NCBI GenBank assembly: GCA_907165275.2
Contig: OU015649.1
Location: 5,300,001-5,364,000, forward strand
Length of the DNA: 64,000 nucleotides
Source of the DNA: Zygaena filipendulae
Lineage: Eukaryota > Arthropoda > Insecta > Lepidoptera > Zygaenidae
Reading direction: 5' to 3'
The notes under the pieces were generated by a model. The model ran no database searches, was not told where the DNA came from, and worked only from the letters and a program-made list of their open reading frames with translations. The position numbers and the translations under genes were made by a program. This document shows, piece after piece, positions 42,730-55,575 of this stretch (the stretch's first letter is position 1; each line of letters opens with the position of its first letter).

Positions 42730-45700
42730 TCGCGTTCATCCATAAGTATATTGTACAGCCACGCCACGTATTGTATTTCCGATAATTTGTGAACACGATT
42801 GTTCTGCGAATGTACTAACGAATTGTCATGCGATTTTAACAGGTAGATTAACTTAGATTGTAGCTTAGCTTGACCTTCACATCTTTTGTTTCCACAACAT
42901 TTAAAACGTGACCTGAGTCAAATAATTTTTGGCATTTAACATCACTAATTCGGTCATTTTAAATAAGCAAAAATCCAGATTTTATTATTTTTTTCCATCA
43001 CTACCAATCACTACAATACTATTTATTGCACTGTTTACTTTGCTGTTTACATCACAATGCTTTACATTTTTAACACCAGGGCGCTCTTCTGTCACCAGTA
43101 GTGCTGCCCTCTTTAGTTCTTACGTCTTTTCGATATTATAAATGCGAACGTGAGTTTGGTTGGAAAAAAATATAATTGAATAACTATAATAAGTTATTTG
43201 GAATTTGTAAAATATAATAATTCCGGGATAAAAAGTACCCTATGTCCTTATACCCCTGACAACGTGCATGCTAAATTTCATCCAAATCCGTTTAGCCGCT
43301 ATTGCTTGATTGAGTACCTACGTATTGTTAAGTTCACATCACAGCCACACTTTTACATTTATAATATTAGTAGGTAAATATACCTAGTGATAGGTAAGTA
43401 TAAACCAGTAGGTAAGGAGTGTGTGAGAGAAAAAGCATGTAGAATACTCATCATGTAATTATTATGGAAAAAAAACAATTAAGTAATAAATATGTATATA
43501 GTTCCGAACACAACGCTGTACTTATATAAATAATATCTAAATATCTGGGTCACCGAGCTTCGCTCGTTGTGTATAGCGCCATCTGTTCTTACGTAGAAAA
43601 ACAAACACTCATTTTTCATTGGCCGAAAATACGGATAAAACAACGTTTTCTAAAAATGAAACCTAGCTAGATCGATTAATCGCCCCCGAAACTGCATACC
43701 GTAGATGGAGAATTCTCCGTCTACGCTGCATACCAAATTTCATGAAAATCGTTGGAGCCGTTTCCAAGATTCAGATTATATATAAGTACTAGCTGTCACC
43801 CGCGATTTCATTCGCGGTAACTTCGGAGTTCTCGCGGAAATTCCGGGAAAAAAGTATTCTATGTCCTTCTTTGTACCCCTGACGGCCCTGACAGTAGTTT
43901 ACAGTGATTAGCTGCTCCCCGCATTAATTCCGGAGTTCGGGGATATCCGGGAACATTCCGCGGGAACTTTGAAATTATCGCGGGTGAAAGCGGGACAGCT
44001 AGTATTGTATATTTATGGATAAATGAATAAATAATAAATAATTTAAAAATTCTTTCAGTAATAGACTACACTATTTTTGAGTGGTAGGATATTTTTTATC
44101 TCAAAATTCTCGCGGAAATACCGTATTTTTGTGCTAATGAACATTCATTTGGATAATATATATCTGGAATAATTAAACATTTCAGTGATAGGTAGCTACA
44201 ATATCCCCGAGTGTCATGAAAAACTTTAATCCTCATATCCGAATTCCCGTGGGGACTACGAAATTTATGAGGGTTACCCCACGGGGTATATTCACTACTA
44301 GCCTGCTGTCGCCCGCGGTTTCACACGCGGTAATTAAGTTCGCGCGGCAATTCCCTAACTATAATAAACCGTCCTCTTGAATCACTCTATCTATTGTTTC
44401 GGAGGACTTTGTTGTGATGTAGTGAAACGTCAGAGCGGATTCTAGTAATACCTAGGTAGGTACTTACATAAAATTATGGTCCAGTATGAAGATAACACTA
44501 TTACCTACTCGCACTCACTTTCCTAGATAAACAAACATAGCGATTTAGCGATATACCTACCTTTCATCAATCATACACGCTATGCAAATCATTTGACTTT
44601 CTAGACGAAGCGCGCGCCGTTCTCATGGCCATGATTATGTTTTTGTTGGTATCATCGGTGGTGAGATGCGTTCCTCTGCTGTGTAATCTTCCATGGCAAA
44701 GTGCACACGACATCGCGACTCAGCGTTCACGACTGCTATCACACAATCACCTATACCCCACCTCGCTACCGGTATCTCGCGTTTTCCGCCGTACGCTTAT
44801 GACCGATTCGTTCGTACTCCAAGCGCGCTCAGTCACAAAGCCGCATTTCAACGGTTGAGTAGCTGGCAGTGTACGTTCTTGTGAGGAAAAAAATCGGCAA
44901 TATTTCTGAAGGATTTCTTATTTTGTGCATGGTGAGTACAATCGTACATACCTAACAGGTATATAACTTTACATTATTTTGCTATCCATTTGTATTTTTA
45001 AAACTTGTAAAATCTGAGCAGAAAAAAAATATGAAATTGATTTAACACTATTTTAAAAGCTTTTTTAATTTATGAAAGCATTAAATATAATTTTTTGATC
45101 AATCATATACCCCCATTTTCAAAGCATGCGTGCACCGTGCGCATGAGAATTCAGGCGACAAGTTTTTGCCGCTTAGTTTCGGCTAGTTGCAACACTAAAA
45201 AACCTTTTTTTTGCATATTATTTCTTTTTATTAAAAAAAGAGAACATATTAATGATTTTCAAAATAGGTTCAAAAGAAAATTGAAGACACTGACATAATT
45301 ACCGAATTTCAATACTTCAATATTTCTTGTGCTAACGAGTAACGTCGAGTAACGGACATCATCATTCTCGGATTGGTCCATGCCGGGACTCAGGAGATAG
45401 GAGACAGACGGACATACTTACGTAAATCTTTGAAAACTCACCTAAATCTGTGAAAGTTTCTCATTTGCATAGGTATTAATAAATCTTACCTTGAAAATAG
45501 TATTACAAAATATCTTTAATTACGACGGTCCGTGTTTATTTCGCCGCTCATTGTAAAATTTTATATCTTTCCAAGGATTTTACTTTTACTCAGAGTGTTT
45601 GTAGAAGAAACGCCGCTTAACATATTGTGTCTGTTATGTAAACAGTTTAAAAATGCAAGAAATTTAGTCACATTGTTGAATTCTTTAGTTTACGGTAATT

Positions 45701-46290
45701 TTTTAAACGATGTAATGAAGGTATTATAAATAGACCGTAGAGCTTCGTAGAGCTGCTACGAAATATTGTAAGATTAGTTACAGTGTACTAAATACCCACA
45801 AAAAACGAGGGGGATTTAAGAGGAATTCATTTTGATTTTTTTTTTCAATTTGCGGTATATTCGTTAATTGTGAGCCGCGAGTGTTGTGAGCCGGTTTTTT
45901 CAATATATTTTTTATTTAAAATGATTTACATCCAGTGGTCCTTTAATAAATGTTTTTTTTTTTTATAATGAGTAGGATGCTTAACGCATTACAACAAACA
46001 GATTTAGTTGATTTCACACTGGCTATAAACAAGTTAATTTACATACATAAGTTTTTATTTAATGTTTATTGCTTTAGTCTTGAGGCCTTAAATTATTTTG
46101 ATAAGTCACAGCATAAAAACTATTAGGTATTCATAACTTTTTGGTTATTTTACGTAACTAGACTATCTAAGTATCTACTTATCTTAAATTGGTGTGGGGC
46201 TGTATGTATTTATTAAAATCGATTAGTTTAGATACAATCTACAAAAAGGTAAAAACATACGCAAAATTTAATCATCGTAATCTATATCTA
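42730..46290. other. Gene-free AT-rich DNA with Helitron-like fragments
   Basis: Helitron-like pieces lie at 43215-43373 (-), 43789-43880 (-), 43908-44002 (+, ends GACAGCTAG) and 44303-44430 (-). Between them I see no exon-like frames. ORFs at 42929 and 44625 have no recognisable domain. The palindrome ACCGAGCTTCGCTCGT at 43551 matches, inverted, ACGAGCGAAGCTCGGT near 30788. 45300-46290 shows nothing recognisable. Confidence 0.5.
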
Positions 46291-46296
46291 TCTATA

Positions 46297-46612
46297 TAAT
46301 TATGTATAATATAGGTAAATAAATTAATCCCTATTTCCCTTGGTCACGGCATCACGCGTGAACGGCTGGACCAATTTCGCTAATTCTTTTTTATTGTGTT
46401 TGTTATTGCAAGGAGAAGAAGAAAATGAAAGAAGTTTGGAGTTCCTGCGGGAATTCTGAAACTCCCGCTGGTGAATCTCCGAAATGGTTGTACCGATATC
46501 GACGGGACATTAACTGATGATTAGCTGACGTCATAAGGACTCAATTAGGCTACTTGGAAGTTCCTGCGGGAATTCCAAAGCTCATGTTGGTGAAACCGCG
46601 GGGCACAGCTAG
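46297..46612 (+). mobile_element. Helitron-like element, subfamily B, full length
   Basis: Opens near TCTATATAATTATG, then TCCCTATTTCCCTTGGTCAC and ATCACGCGTGAACGGCTGG, two GTTCCTGCGGGAATTC boxes, CATTAACTGATGATTAGC, a GTTGGTGAAACCGCGGGG hairpin remnant and CACAGCTAG, then T. An AT microsatellite follows at 46637-46662. Confidence 0.7.
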
Positions 46613-47134
46613 TATTATGTATTATTAGTATTATGTATGTATATATATATATATATATATATGTGAATATGTGAATCAACTCTGACCCTTGAACGATTTC
46701 CATACAATAGTCAACGCACTAAACGTTAACTCGATGGATAATTGTCATGGCACAGCTTATAGGTAACATACTCTGCTCTATTGCTATTAATTATAAATGG
46801 GTAAAGTTTGTATGTTAGCAAGTTTGTAAGATGTATGAAAATTATGAATAGTCTCTGAAGGTACTGGACTGTTTTTAGAATCACTAACTAAACTAACTAT
46901 ATAACTAACTTTTAGAAACTATTTTATTGATAGGAAATTGTGATAGGTACCCTATCCTTGAGTGACATAGGATTTATATACCTATACCGACTTTTTGGTA
47001 TAAGAGATAGGTTACTTTCATCCCGATACAATAAGTTTCGCTGGACTTCCAAATAGTCGTGGGTGAACCGCGAGGGGTCAGCTATAGTATAGGTTGTATA
47101 ATAGATAGATAATACGCTGCAACATAAACTGCAT

Positions 47135-47330
47135 CATCATCATCATCATATCAGCCGATAGACGTCCACTGCTGGACATAGGCCTCCCCCAAGGATCGCC
47201 ACAGCGACCCGTCCTGCGCTTCCCGCATCTAACGGCGCCTCGAAACCTTCACCAAGTCGTTGGTCGACCTTGTAGCGGGCCTATACTCACGCTGCGTCTT
47301 CCGGTTCGTAGTCGTCACTCGAGCACAGCA
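47135..47330 (-). pseudogene. C-terminal tail of a non-LTR reverse transcriptase ORF
   Basis: The minus strand reads RKTQREYRPATRSTNDLVKV, then a stop inside RRR-stop-MREAQD, then GSLWRSLGEAYVQQWTSIG and stop. The block TRWTDDLVKVAGxxWMRxAQDRxxWRSLGEAYVQQWTSxG is the well-known end of an RTE-like lepidopteran LINE ORF. It is flanked by the ATC microsatellite (47139-47150) typical of its 3' tail. Truncated and dead. Confidence 0.75.
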
Positions 47331-47337
47331 TAAAATG

Positions 47338-47404
47338 TATTAATAAAAAAAAAATACATACAATCGAACTTAGAACCTCCTCCTTTTTGGAAGTCGGTTA
47401 AAAA
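47338..47404 (-). repeat. Interspersed repeat, ACTTCCAAAAAGGAGGAGG family
   Basis: Reverse orientation: ATACATACAATCGAACTTAG, CCTCCTCCTTTTTGGAAGTC and GGTTAAAAA. Confidence 0.5.
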
Positions 47405-48052
47405 ATATTGATTTCTGTAGGAATCTACAGAAATATCAAAACAATGCTGAAGCCTGGATTAGACATGTACCTACAATGAGGTTTAACGCGTGCTCATAAT
47501 TCTGTTTTGCCACTTTGCTAATATATATTTTTGTATCTGAGAAGATAATTTAAGACTTATCAAATGAATAATGATTGTAAGAGGTATACGTAATCGTTGT
47601 TATCTCTATTTTGTTTGATAAACATTAAAAGGTAATTATTAACAAAAAATACTTACCTAAAGTACAAATAAAATAGATTTTTTTTTAATTGAGTTAGGAA
47701 TTAGTTAAATTGGTAAACTAAGTACATATAGGTAAACTAAGTAGGTATACGAGTAAACGTGTGGTACTTACTAATTCTGGTAAATATCTAAATTTCGACT
47801 CTCATTTGGTGTTCGACCTATTCGGACGACTTCGATACCTACCACCACTCTACAACCACGCACATGATTATTACCAACAAAAATTTATATCTACCTGCGT
47901 TAGATGTAATTTAACAGTTGTCAAGAAAATCCAGCAGTTGAATAATGAATAATGTGTATTGTCATTCGGCCAAGAAATATCAATTTACTTGTAAGGCGTG
48001 AAATCGTAACAAACAAACAAACTCACTTTCGCATTTATAATAATAGTAAGGA

Positions 48053-48352
48053 CTAGCTGTGCCCCGCGGTTTCACCCGCGTGAGTTTCTAAATTCCGGCA
48101 GGAACTGCAGAGCATCCTAATTTTCTCCTTATTACATCAGCTAATTAGCAGTGAAAGTTACGCCAAAATTGGTCTAACCGTTTCGGAGATTCACCCGCGT
48201 GAGTTTTGGAATTCCCGCAGGAGCCCTAAACTTCTTTCATATTCTTCTTCTCCTACAATAACAAACACAAGAAAAAAAGAATTATCGAAATTGGTCCAGC
48301 CGTTCATGCGTGATGCTGTGACCAAGGGAAATAGGAATTCATTTTTATATAC
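48053..48352 (-). mobile_element. Helitron-like element, subfamily B, full length
   Basis: CTAGCTGTGCCCCGCGGTTT then CACCCGCGTGAG; GTGAAAGTTACGCCAAAATT; a second CACCCGCGTGAGTTTTGG at 48192; CCGTTCATGCGTGATGCTG; and GACCAAGGGAAATAGG at the 5' end. Directly upstream (47988-48051) lies the 5' end of another copy, CACTTTCGCATTTATAATAA. Confidence 0.7.
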
Positions 48353-48969
48353 ATATCTGGGTAGATATTTCTTTCTCCATGTATTCGGCGATTCAAACCG
48401 AACGGGGCATTTCACTTATTAAAGTGAATAGTGGTTTATAATAATCTAACAATTTTTAAGGACGTAGTAGGTATACTTATATCTATTAAATTCTTACAAA
48501 CGCAGTGCTATATATTATGGTTATAGAATTAATTTTTTTGTTATTATCAAGTTAATAAATTAATGTTTTACTGAGTCACTTTATCTACTCCGTACCTACC
48601 TAATAATTTTAAATGAAAAAATCTATTTAGTCCCATTATCCATACTGGTTTATTTAATTAAACTTAATTAAAATCTTATGATTCTCACTATACTTAGGTA
48701 TATAATATCATTGAATAAATTAAATTAAAAACTTTATGATCATTTTTATGAATCATAAAAAATAGCTTAATTTCGAATTTGTCATAATTAACGTGAGTTT
48801 GCGAGTACCTATACCTATCGATAAAATAATTATAATATGTGAGGAGACCTTTATCGACACAGGCGCTACGTTTTTGTTTTTGTCGTAAGTAGAATTGGCC
48901 CTCATAGTGCCCACAAGATCTGCCCCCTCAGCCAAGTTGATAAAATCTATACTTACATCTACTACTAAT

Positions 48970-49300
48970 TCTATACATATAAATAAAATTGAAGTGTCTG
49001 TTCGTAATTCCAAATTCACAGCTTTTCACTAAATGCATATGAAAGTTTGTACTATAAACAAATCAATTTTTAAATTTTCTTTATAGCTGTCTGTCGGTCT
49101 GCCTGTCTATCGATCTGTCTGTCTGTCTGTTTGTTCCGGCTAATCTCTGAAACGGCGAAACCAGTTATAACGCGACTTTCACTGGCAGATAGCTGATGTT
49201 GTAAGGAGTACCTAATTTAGGATACTTTTATTTTACAAAAAAAATGTTCCTGCGGGAATACCGAAACTCTCACGCGGGTAAAACCATGGGGCACAGCTAG
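48970..49300 (+). mobile_element. Helitron-like element, subfamily C, full length 331 bp
   Basis: Starts TCTATACATATAAATAAAAT, then TGAAGTGTCTGTTCG, a CTGTCTGTCTGTCTG run, GTTCCGGCTAATCTCTGAA, AGATAGCTGATGTTGTAAGG and GTTCCTGCGGGAATACC. It ends in a CACGCGGGTAAAACCATGGGG hairpin remnant and CACAGCTAG, then T. Confidence 0.7.
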
Positions 49301-49699
49301 TCTATCATAATTATAATCTTTAACGTTAAAACTGGACTTGATTGGATGATCTTACGTGACCACGCGACTCACATGACGCTTCGTTCCTTAGTTTTCTTCT
49401 TCTTCTTCTTTTTCTTTAATAATGGCGTCTATAATTATAATTTGCCAATTACAATGTTTCATAATAATGAAAATCTCTTCATCTACTTCTTCAATTACGG
49501 CGAAACGCCAATGACAATGTTAGATTGTTCCCCAAGTTAAAACATGGCTCTCTTGAAAGCCAGTTTCCTGCTCAGAGTCTAAAATAGATCCTGAAAAGTG
49601 ACTGAAATAAAGACAAACGTGATACGCGTGTTTTCGGTACGGCTTTCACTCGTCAATAACCCCTTAGTTTTCTATGCGTTAACGATTGTAGATTGTCAA

Positions 49700-49860
49700 A
49701 TTGGCTAAGGGAAGGGATGGTGATAAAATTGCCATAAAAAACGTTGTAAATGTATAATACTTTTTTTGTTGTGAAACTTCCTTGAACATGAGATAAAGAC
49801 AATTTTTGTGGCGCATTATTTTAACGCGCCGTGTTATGGTCATAGTGAATAAGGGCCCAG
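49700..49860. repeat. Dispersed repeat also found at 30847-30895 and 56580-56692
   Basis: The shared part runs from AACGTTGTAAATGTAT through CAATTTTTGTGGCGCATTAT and AACGCGCCGTGTTATGGTC to ATAGTGAATAAGGGCC. At 56580-56692 it lies inside a TIR element; here the TIRs are not visible. Confidence 0.5.
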
Positions 49861-50246
49861 GGGTCATTGTACTTATACGTGTTCATTTGTGAGACGCTAT
49901 CATTATTGTTAAACGCAGTGAAAGGCTGAAATTTAATCAAAGGCTGAAAGTTCTTGTGAGTTAGGACAGATAGGTACTTATAATGAGAAAGTGTCTGTGA
50001 AATGTCTCCATGCCATGTCACGTGCTTATCTACTATACTAGATAAAATGTAAATCTAGGTATGCGGTCTACTTATATATAAACCACCTATTGTATAAGTA
50101 TTTAATAGGATAAATCACCTAACTGTAGGTCGGTACATGGCAGTATATGGCGCTTAAATAGTTTTTTAATTTTTTATGAAGTGTTAGGTATAAAATATCT
50201 CAGCAGCTGGGATTGTGCATGTCATGGCGCAACGTTAACGTTATTT

Positions 50247-50529
50247 AGACATATAAATAAAATTGAAGTGTCTGTTTGTAATCTCAAAATAACAGCTTTT
50301 CCTAAATACATGCGAAAGAACCGTATATGGTTCTCATATCAAAATATCAAATTTTAAATTTTTTCTGTCTGTTTGTTCCGGCTAATCTCTGAAACAGCTG
50401 GACCGATTTTGACGGAACATTCACTGGCAGATAGCTGATGTTATAACGAGTAACTTAGACTACTTTTTATCCCGACATTCCCGCGGGATCTCTGAAATTA
50501 ACGCGGGTGAAATCGCGGGGCACAGCTAG
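50247..50529 (+). mobile_element. Helitron-like element, subfamily C
   Basis: AGACATATAAATAAAATTG start, TCTGTTTGTTCCGGCTAATC, GGACCGATTTTGACGGAAC, CGACATTCCCGCGGGATC, a good CGCGGGTGAAATCGCG hairpin and CACAGCTAG, then T. Confidence 0.7.
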
Positions 50530-51466
50530 TTATAATGATAAATTGAGAAAAGTTACCTAATAATGCCTGCATACCATGAATTCGGATAGAGGATTCAGCT
50601 ATCTAGAAAAATGTCCCCTATAGGTAGATAAGTAAGTAGGTATAAGTAATAGGTACGTAGATTACTTTGACTTATTTATATAAACTTATAACTATACATA
50701 AGAATTCAAGCTGTTACGATACTGATTAATTTACCTAGAAATATTATATCTTAATCTTCATAATGCGTTTTTTACATGCTAATCCAGATAAAGTAACGCG
50801 CGTATGGAGCAAAAATTGTGACAGCTAAAGCCGCTCGCTGTACATTGGTGCATTTAAAAATGTTTCACTGATTTTGGGTTAAGGTTTAAAATTCACGCAT
50901 TTCACTCAGACACACACGTAATCGTAGCCAACTAGTTTTACTTACTATACTTATTACTCTGAGCTTACAATCTAGTTGGTCACACTCCCGACTCACGACC
51001 CGAACTAATGAATAGAGATTGCTTTCATCTTGATATAATGAGTTCCTGCAGTAATTCCCTAAATAAAGCGGTTGAAACCGCAGGCATTTCCAAATAAAAA
51101 CTAAAGATGGAACGCGTAGAACTAACAAGTGAAGCCAGGATAAAGACACCATCGCCGTGCGCGTACACAGAAACACGCACACACTTACAAGAAAAAGACA
51201 CCATAAATCCTAAGTAACCTTTGCAAATCCATACACTTTTCTAATCACTAATCACATGCATACGCAACCGGCTTCACTTCGTTGTTCGAGACGTTCCGTC
51301 TTTAGTTTTTATTTGGTCTGAGATTTTAATATATGTCGGCGAGAGGGTAGTTTCATTAAAAGTAACTGTTGCTTCCCGCTGTCGAATAGCGGTGGTAGTA
51401 AGTTCGTTCCCCCGCTCCACTCCATTGCCCGACTCGTCTTGTTAGAACTTGTTATAAAATGCGGGT

Positions 51467-51685
51467 ATGCGTAAGCGACGGTTCTCCGTGATCCAGAGGG
51501 ACCTGAAGGTCAAGCCGCTGGACGAGTTCGTTCAGCGGCTCTCCTCTCGGATATTCGGGCGGGCGGACGCGTCGGACCACGAGCACATCCGTGGTCTGGC
51601 CCCCCTCCATGCCCGTCCACCCGAGGGGAAGCGATATCCGCGCGAGCTTATCGCTCGCGATGACGAGCCAACGCTGCCCACCTAG
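51467..51685 (+). pseudogene. Non-LTR retrotransposon (Jockey-like) reverse transcriptase C-terminus
   Basis: The frame reads VIQRDLKVKPLDEFVQRLSS, then FGRADASDHEHIRGLAPLHA, then RPPEGKRYPRELIARD and stop. The pattern h-x-RDL-x-V-x-x-hxxFh...-A-x-x-H-x-x-hRxLAPxHxRPPxGxxxPRELI is typical of the last residues of Jockey-clade ORF2. An in-frame stop lies just 5' (51455), so this is a 5'-truncated copy. GC-rich DNA continues to about 51900 as its 3' UTR. It is unlike the surrounding AT-rich sequence. Confidence 0.6.
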
Positions 51686-52119
51686 CTTGGCTGACGATGA
51701 CGATGGCCCCGACGATCCACGCGGTCTTTATACCGCCCCCCAGTTCCTGTCCGTAGTGGCGGACAGCGTGGGATCGCCCACTGCAGGGGGCTCTGCCCCG
51801 ACGCAGTTACCTCTGCCGCCTCCCCTCCGGGGAGGCAGCAAGAGAAGGCCGGACGCCGACGGTTCATTGTTACTTTGTGTTCGGTTCAGTGCAGTTATAG
51901 TATCGATCAATCTAGAGTGGCTATAGTGATTACGTGTGCTGTGACATCTAATTGTTTCCAGAGGTTTGCTTAAAACGGGAGCACGGGCAGTGGAGGTGAG
52001 CGTTCATGCATTGTAAAGGGGCCCTATTAAACCTACACTTGGGTCGCAAGTCCCAGGCACTGCTCCGTGTTCCCTACGGATATCTGGTATGCTGTACAAC
52101 TTCTATGTTGGTGCAATTA

Positions 52120-54350
52120 ATTGTAATAGTTTCTAGGTCGTTCTAGATGTGTCGCTCAGCTAATAGTCTCGGTCATACCTTTGCCTGCCTTCAGTTATAT
52201 TGTGTTATGTTATCATCATCACTTAGTCAGCTATCATTTACAATAGCAGATAACTATCTGCTGTTATCTTCTACTATGTTCTTCTTTCTATAATCTACAT
52301 ATATTTTTAGGAAGTACTTAATAATTTCATTTTTAGTTAAGCTTTAATAATACGTATGTTGTGGTTTTTATATTGATTTTAACCTCCAAAAATAGATAAC
52401 CTTCTTATATTACAACTAATTGTTCAAGTCGTCGTTTACCATCACCATCCGTCAGACGTTGAACAGTCGTGGACCGTGGTTGTGATTTGGAAACGTTCAC
52501 TATATAGCTGTCCGTCGTGTCGTCCTAGATACTATGTACCTACATGATTGCTATGTTCGCAATGTTTGTCGGATAATTTAGAGGCAAGTCAGGTCATGGC
52601 TTTCCTACGAAAATTATATTCAAAATAATTATGGTTATTACTTACATTGTTGTATGCATCCAAAAAAATATATCGAATTCAACCGTTTTTTTAATACATC
52701 GAAGTGTTGGTGTGGAATGTGGATACTCGTTTCTTCCAATTACTGAATGTTGCCCACCCAGAGCAAAAAATCCGTGTCTATTGTTTTTTTTTTCTAACTG
52801 ACGGACTAATTAGAATTTTGATTTTCAAAAGTCGTCAACATCTGCTTTAGTTATTCTTCTGAGTCAACATCCCTATTGTACTGTCCCAGTTACCTATATT
52901 TATTGATATCGATGGTATAGTCCTTATTCTTCTGAGGTATAGTCATCTGCGTCGACTTCTTTCTTACACGATCGAGGCTGGGTTTTGCCTGTCACAATGA
53001 CAAATTGAACGCGGCATTATGTCGTGATGAGACCTTCATTGCGCTCATTACGGTCCCCGTAAAGGTGTGTAGCAATCACATGCGAGGAGACGTTTACGTG
53101 TTAACACATTATAATATACGTATACGTTCTGAGAAAAGCAGAATAATAAATAATATGTATTATACATAATACATGAGTACCTACTTAGTCAAGCTTACAA
53201 CACGGTAAAGACAAGATGCACTTTTTGCTAAAGATAAAATAATGATAGTTATCATTCACAAGAATATTAAAAGAGTGTCATCTATCCATATTGTGCCGTA
53301 AGATGACGGTGCTAATTTGATTACCTATATTCGCCATAGTGATTATATTATCTTTGATAAACGTGAATTCTCGCGAATGTCCAGAGGCATTCGTAACTTT
53401 TGTTAAAATCTTAATTTTTACCCGACAAGGTACGGCGAAGCAAAAAGGAAGGTTACGATTTTTTAATAAATTAACACACAAGTATATAGTAAAAAAAACT
53501 GATAAAACCGGTACCTACAAGTGTAGGTATAGCAATAGCAAACGTAGCAATATCTCTCACGTTCCTCAAAATTCATTAGCTATTAATATCAGGATTTAAT
53601 AAATAGAATTCTTTATAATAAATCTGTAGGTCAATATGTTTAAAAATCCTTACTTAGGTGAGTACATGCTTTTTTAGGTACCTACCACGAGTAACTATCG
53701 ATCAACTTTTTTTACGTTTTTTATGTAAGAACAAATAAATAATAAATAAAAAAAAAATTACTTAGCAGTTTTGGCGCGAAGTTGATACATACCTACATAA
53801 TATTACGTCCATTGATAATAATAATATGTAAAACGAAGATACTTACAGTTTTTTTTACATTGCGCTATGTGCCATACAACAATGCATGTATGTTAAGTAT
53901 TGTTGTAAATGGGTAGGTAAATTGAAAATTTAAAAATACTAAATGTCGAAGTTCCCCAAGCTGTCAGATAATAAATTAATCATAACTATTTATAAGGATT
54001 TATGAAAATAAAATTTTCTATATGATTTCAATGTGGAAATGTACCTACATAAAGTTTGAAGCTAATTACTTATCATTTTTAAAATTAGGTGACCTATCAA
54101 CCTATTATTACAATGTTGTGAAATGGATATTATTATTATTATTTTGGGAGTAAATTTACTCTGAGGTATTACCTTAAATATAAATGTTTACATCCGTTTA
54201 CCTGTGTAATTACGAAACTACACAAACAAAACATCAGTTTTAAATCAGATTTGATACATTTACATAATATAACCACAGATAATATAATACTATACTCTAT
54301 ATAACCTTGATCGTTTAGATTTGACTTTAAAATACATCAGGTTTTATTTA
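52120..54350. other. Gene-free AT-rich DNA
   Basis: Only a partial CRE-palindrome MITE is recognisable (52767-52877, reverse, with CTAACTGACGGACTAATTAG and GTCAACATCCCTATTG). It has lost both TGACGTCA sites with the rest of its centre. I saw no exon, RNA gene or other repeat. Confidence 0.5.
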
Positions 54351-54354
54351 GATA

Positions 54355-54560
54355 GTAGCTGTTCTCCGCGGTTTCACTCGCGTGAATTTTGGCGTTCCCA
54401 CTGGAATTCCGGATAAAAAGTACTTACCCTATGTCCTTCTCTGATGCCCCTCACCATGTGTAGTGTGTACCTATATGCAAAATTTCATGACGATCGGTTG
54501 AGTACCTAGTTATAATAAATGTAGTGTGAAAGTGTAACACTCGTATTCGCATTTATGATG
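54355..54560 (-). mobile_element. Helitron-like element, subfamily A
   Basis: TAGCTGTTCTCCGCGGTTTC, GGCGTTCCCACTGGAATTCC, CCCTATGTCCTTCTCTG, ATGACGATCGGTTGAGTACC and CTCGTATTCGCATTTATGAT in reverse order. Confidence 0.6.
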
Positions 54561-54688
54561 TAGCGGGATATAGTTATAATCTTATTTTCGTTATATGTTT
54601 TTCGTAAAGAATCGAATAACTAACTTAATTGCCCATAAATATACAGCAGATATACTTACTTTGAAATAAACAAATTTTTAACAAAAAA

Positions 54689-55056
54689 ATGAAAACCGGC
54701 TTCCAAAAACACAAAACTATAGAGCTAAAAATAACAAAACACCGATTTAATACGAAAGACAAAAACACACGTAATATTATTATTGGTTTGTGCTACCACT
54801 TTTCGATTTAAATTCGGTTTGAATTCGGTGACAAACCCGCTGGTGTCTGCCCACTTGGGTTGTCCTGCTCAAGAAGAGCTGTTGGCGGGAGTCGACTGAG
54901 CCCATCTACCCCCTCCATATTTGGCTTATCACTGATTTCATACCGATCAGTGGTAGCACAAAACAATAATAATATTACGTGTGTTTTTGTCTTTCGGATA
55001 TTTTGTTATTTTTAGCTTCTTAGTTTTGTGTTTTTGGAAGTAGGTTTTAATTTTCA
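54689..55056. mobile_element. MITE with arms of about 110 bp
   Basis: Left arm: CCGGCTTCCAAAAACACAAA, GCTAAAAATAACAAAA, GAAAGACAAAAACACACG, TAATATTATTATTGG, TTTGTGCTACCACT. These are mirrored on the right by AGTGGTAGCACAAA, CAATAATAATATTACG, TGTTTTTGTCTTTCGG, TTTTGTTATTTTTAGC and TTTGTGTTTTTGGAAGTAGG. The interior (54830-54920) is GC-richer. No target duplication could be fixed. Confidence 0.7.
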
Positions 55057-55095
55057 ATGTGATTTATCATGATTATCTAATGATTATATAATATA

Positions 55096-55304
55096 CTAGC
55101 TGTCCCGCGCGCATTCACCCGCGATAATTTCGGATTTCGCGCCATTGTTCCATACAAACTTAGCCCCCCTTTTTCACTCCCTTAGGGGTAGAATTTCGGA
55201 AAATTCTTTTGTATCGGATGCCTACGTCATGCAAAGAAGTTTCAGGTCTCTACGATCAGCGGTTTAGGCTGTGCGTTGATCGGCCAGTCAGTCATTCAGG
55301 ACAA
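55096..55304 (-). mobile_element. Helitron-like element, subfamily D
   Basis: CTAGCTGTCCCGCGCGCATT start, then TCACTCCCTTAGGGGTAG, TCGGATGCCTACGTCATG, CTACGATCAGCGGTTTAGG and CAGTCATTCAGGACAAAG in reverse order. Confidence 0.7.
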
Positions 55305-55575
55305 AGCCCCGCGGTTTCACCTGCGTGAGCTTCGGAATTGCCGCAGGAACTCCAAAGGAGCCTAATTTACTCCTTATAACATCAGCTAATTGGCGGTGAA
55401 AGTCCCGGCAAAATCGGTCAAACCGTTTCAGAGATTCGGAATTTCCTTAGGAACTGCAAACTTCTTTTATTCTTCTTCTCTTTACAATTACGAACACAAC
55501 AAAAAACAATTAGCGAAATGAGTCCAGCCATTCACGCGTGATGCCGTAACCAAGGGAAATAGGATTCATTTACCT
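55305..55575 (-). mobile_element. Helitron-like element, subfamily B, joined to the previous copy
   Basis: GCCCCGCGGTTTCACCTGCG follows the subfamily D copy without a gap. The middle has ATCGGTCAAACCGTTTCAG, and the 5' end is AACCAAGGGAAATAGGATTC. Helitrons are known to insert next to one another at their ends. Confidence 0.65.

Noticed and set aside
42929..43141. 70-codon ORF rich in F, T and L
   Set aside because: Hydrophobic composition follows from the AT-rich sequence. There is no family match and it ends at a Helitron 5' end.
44625..44884. Two overlapping ORFs of 60-80 codons with hydrophobic starts
   Set aside because: No recognisable domain, no splice context, and overlapping frames of equal quality. 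Probably chance.
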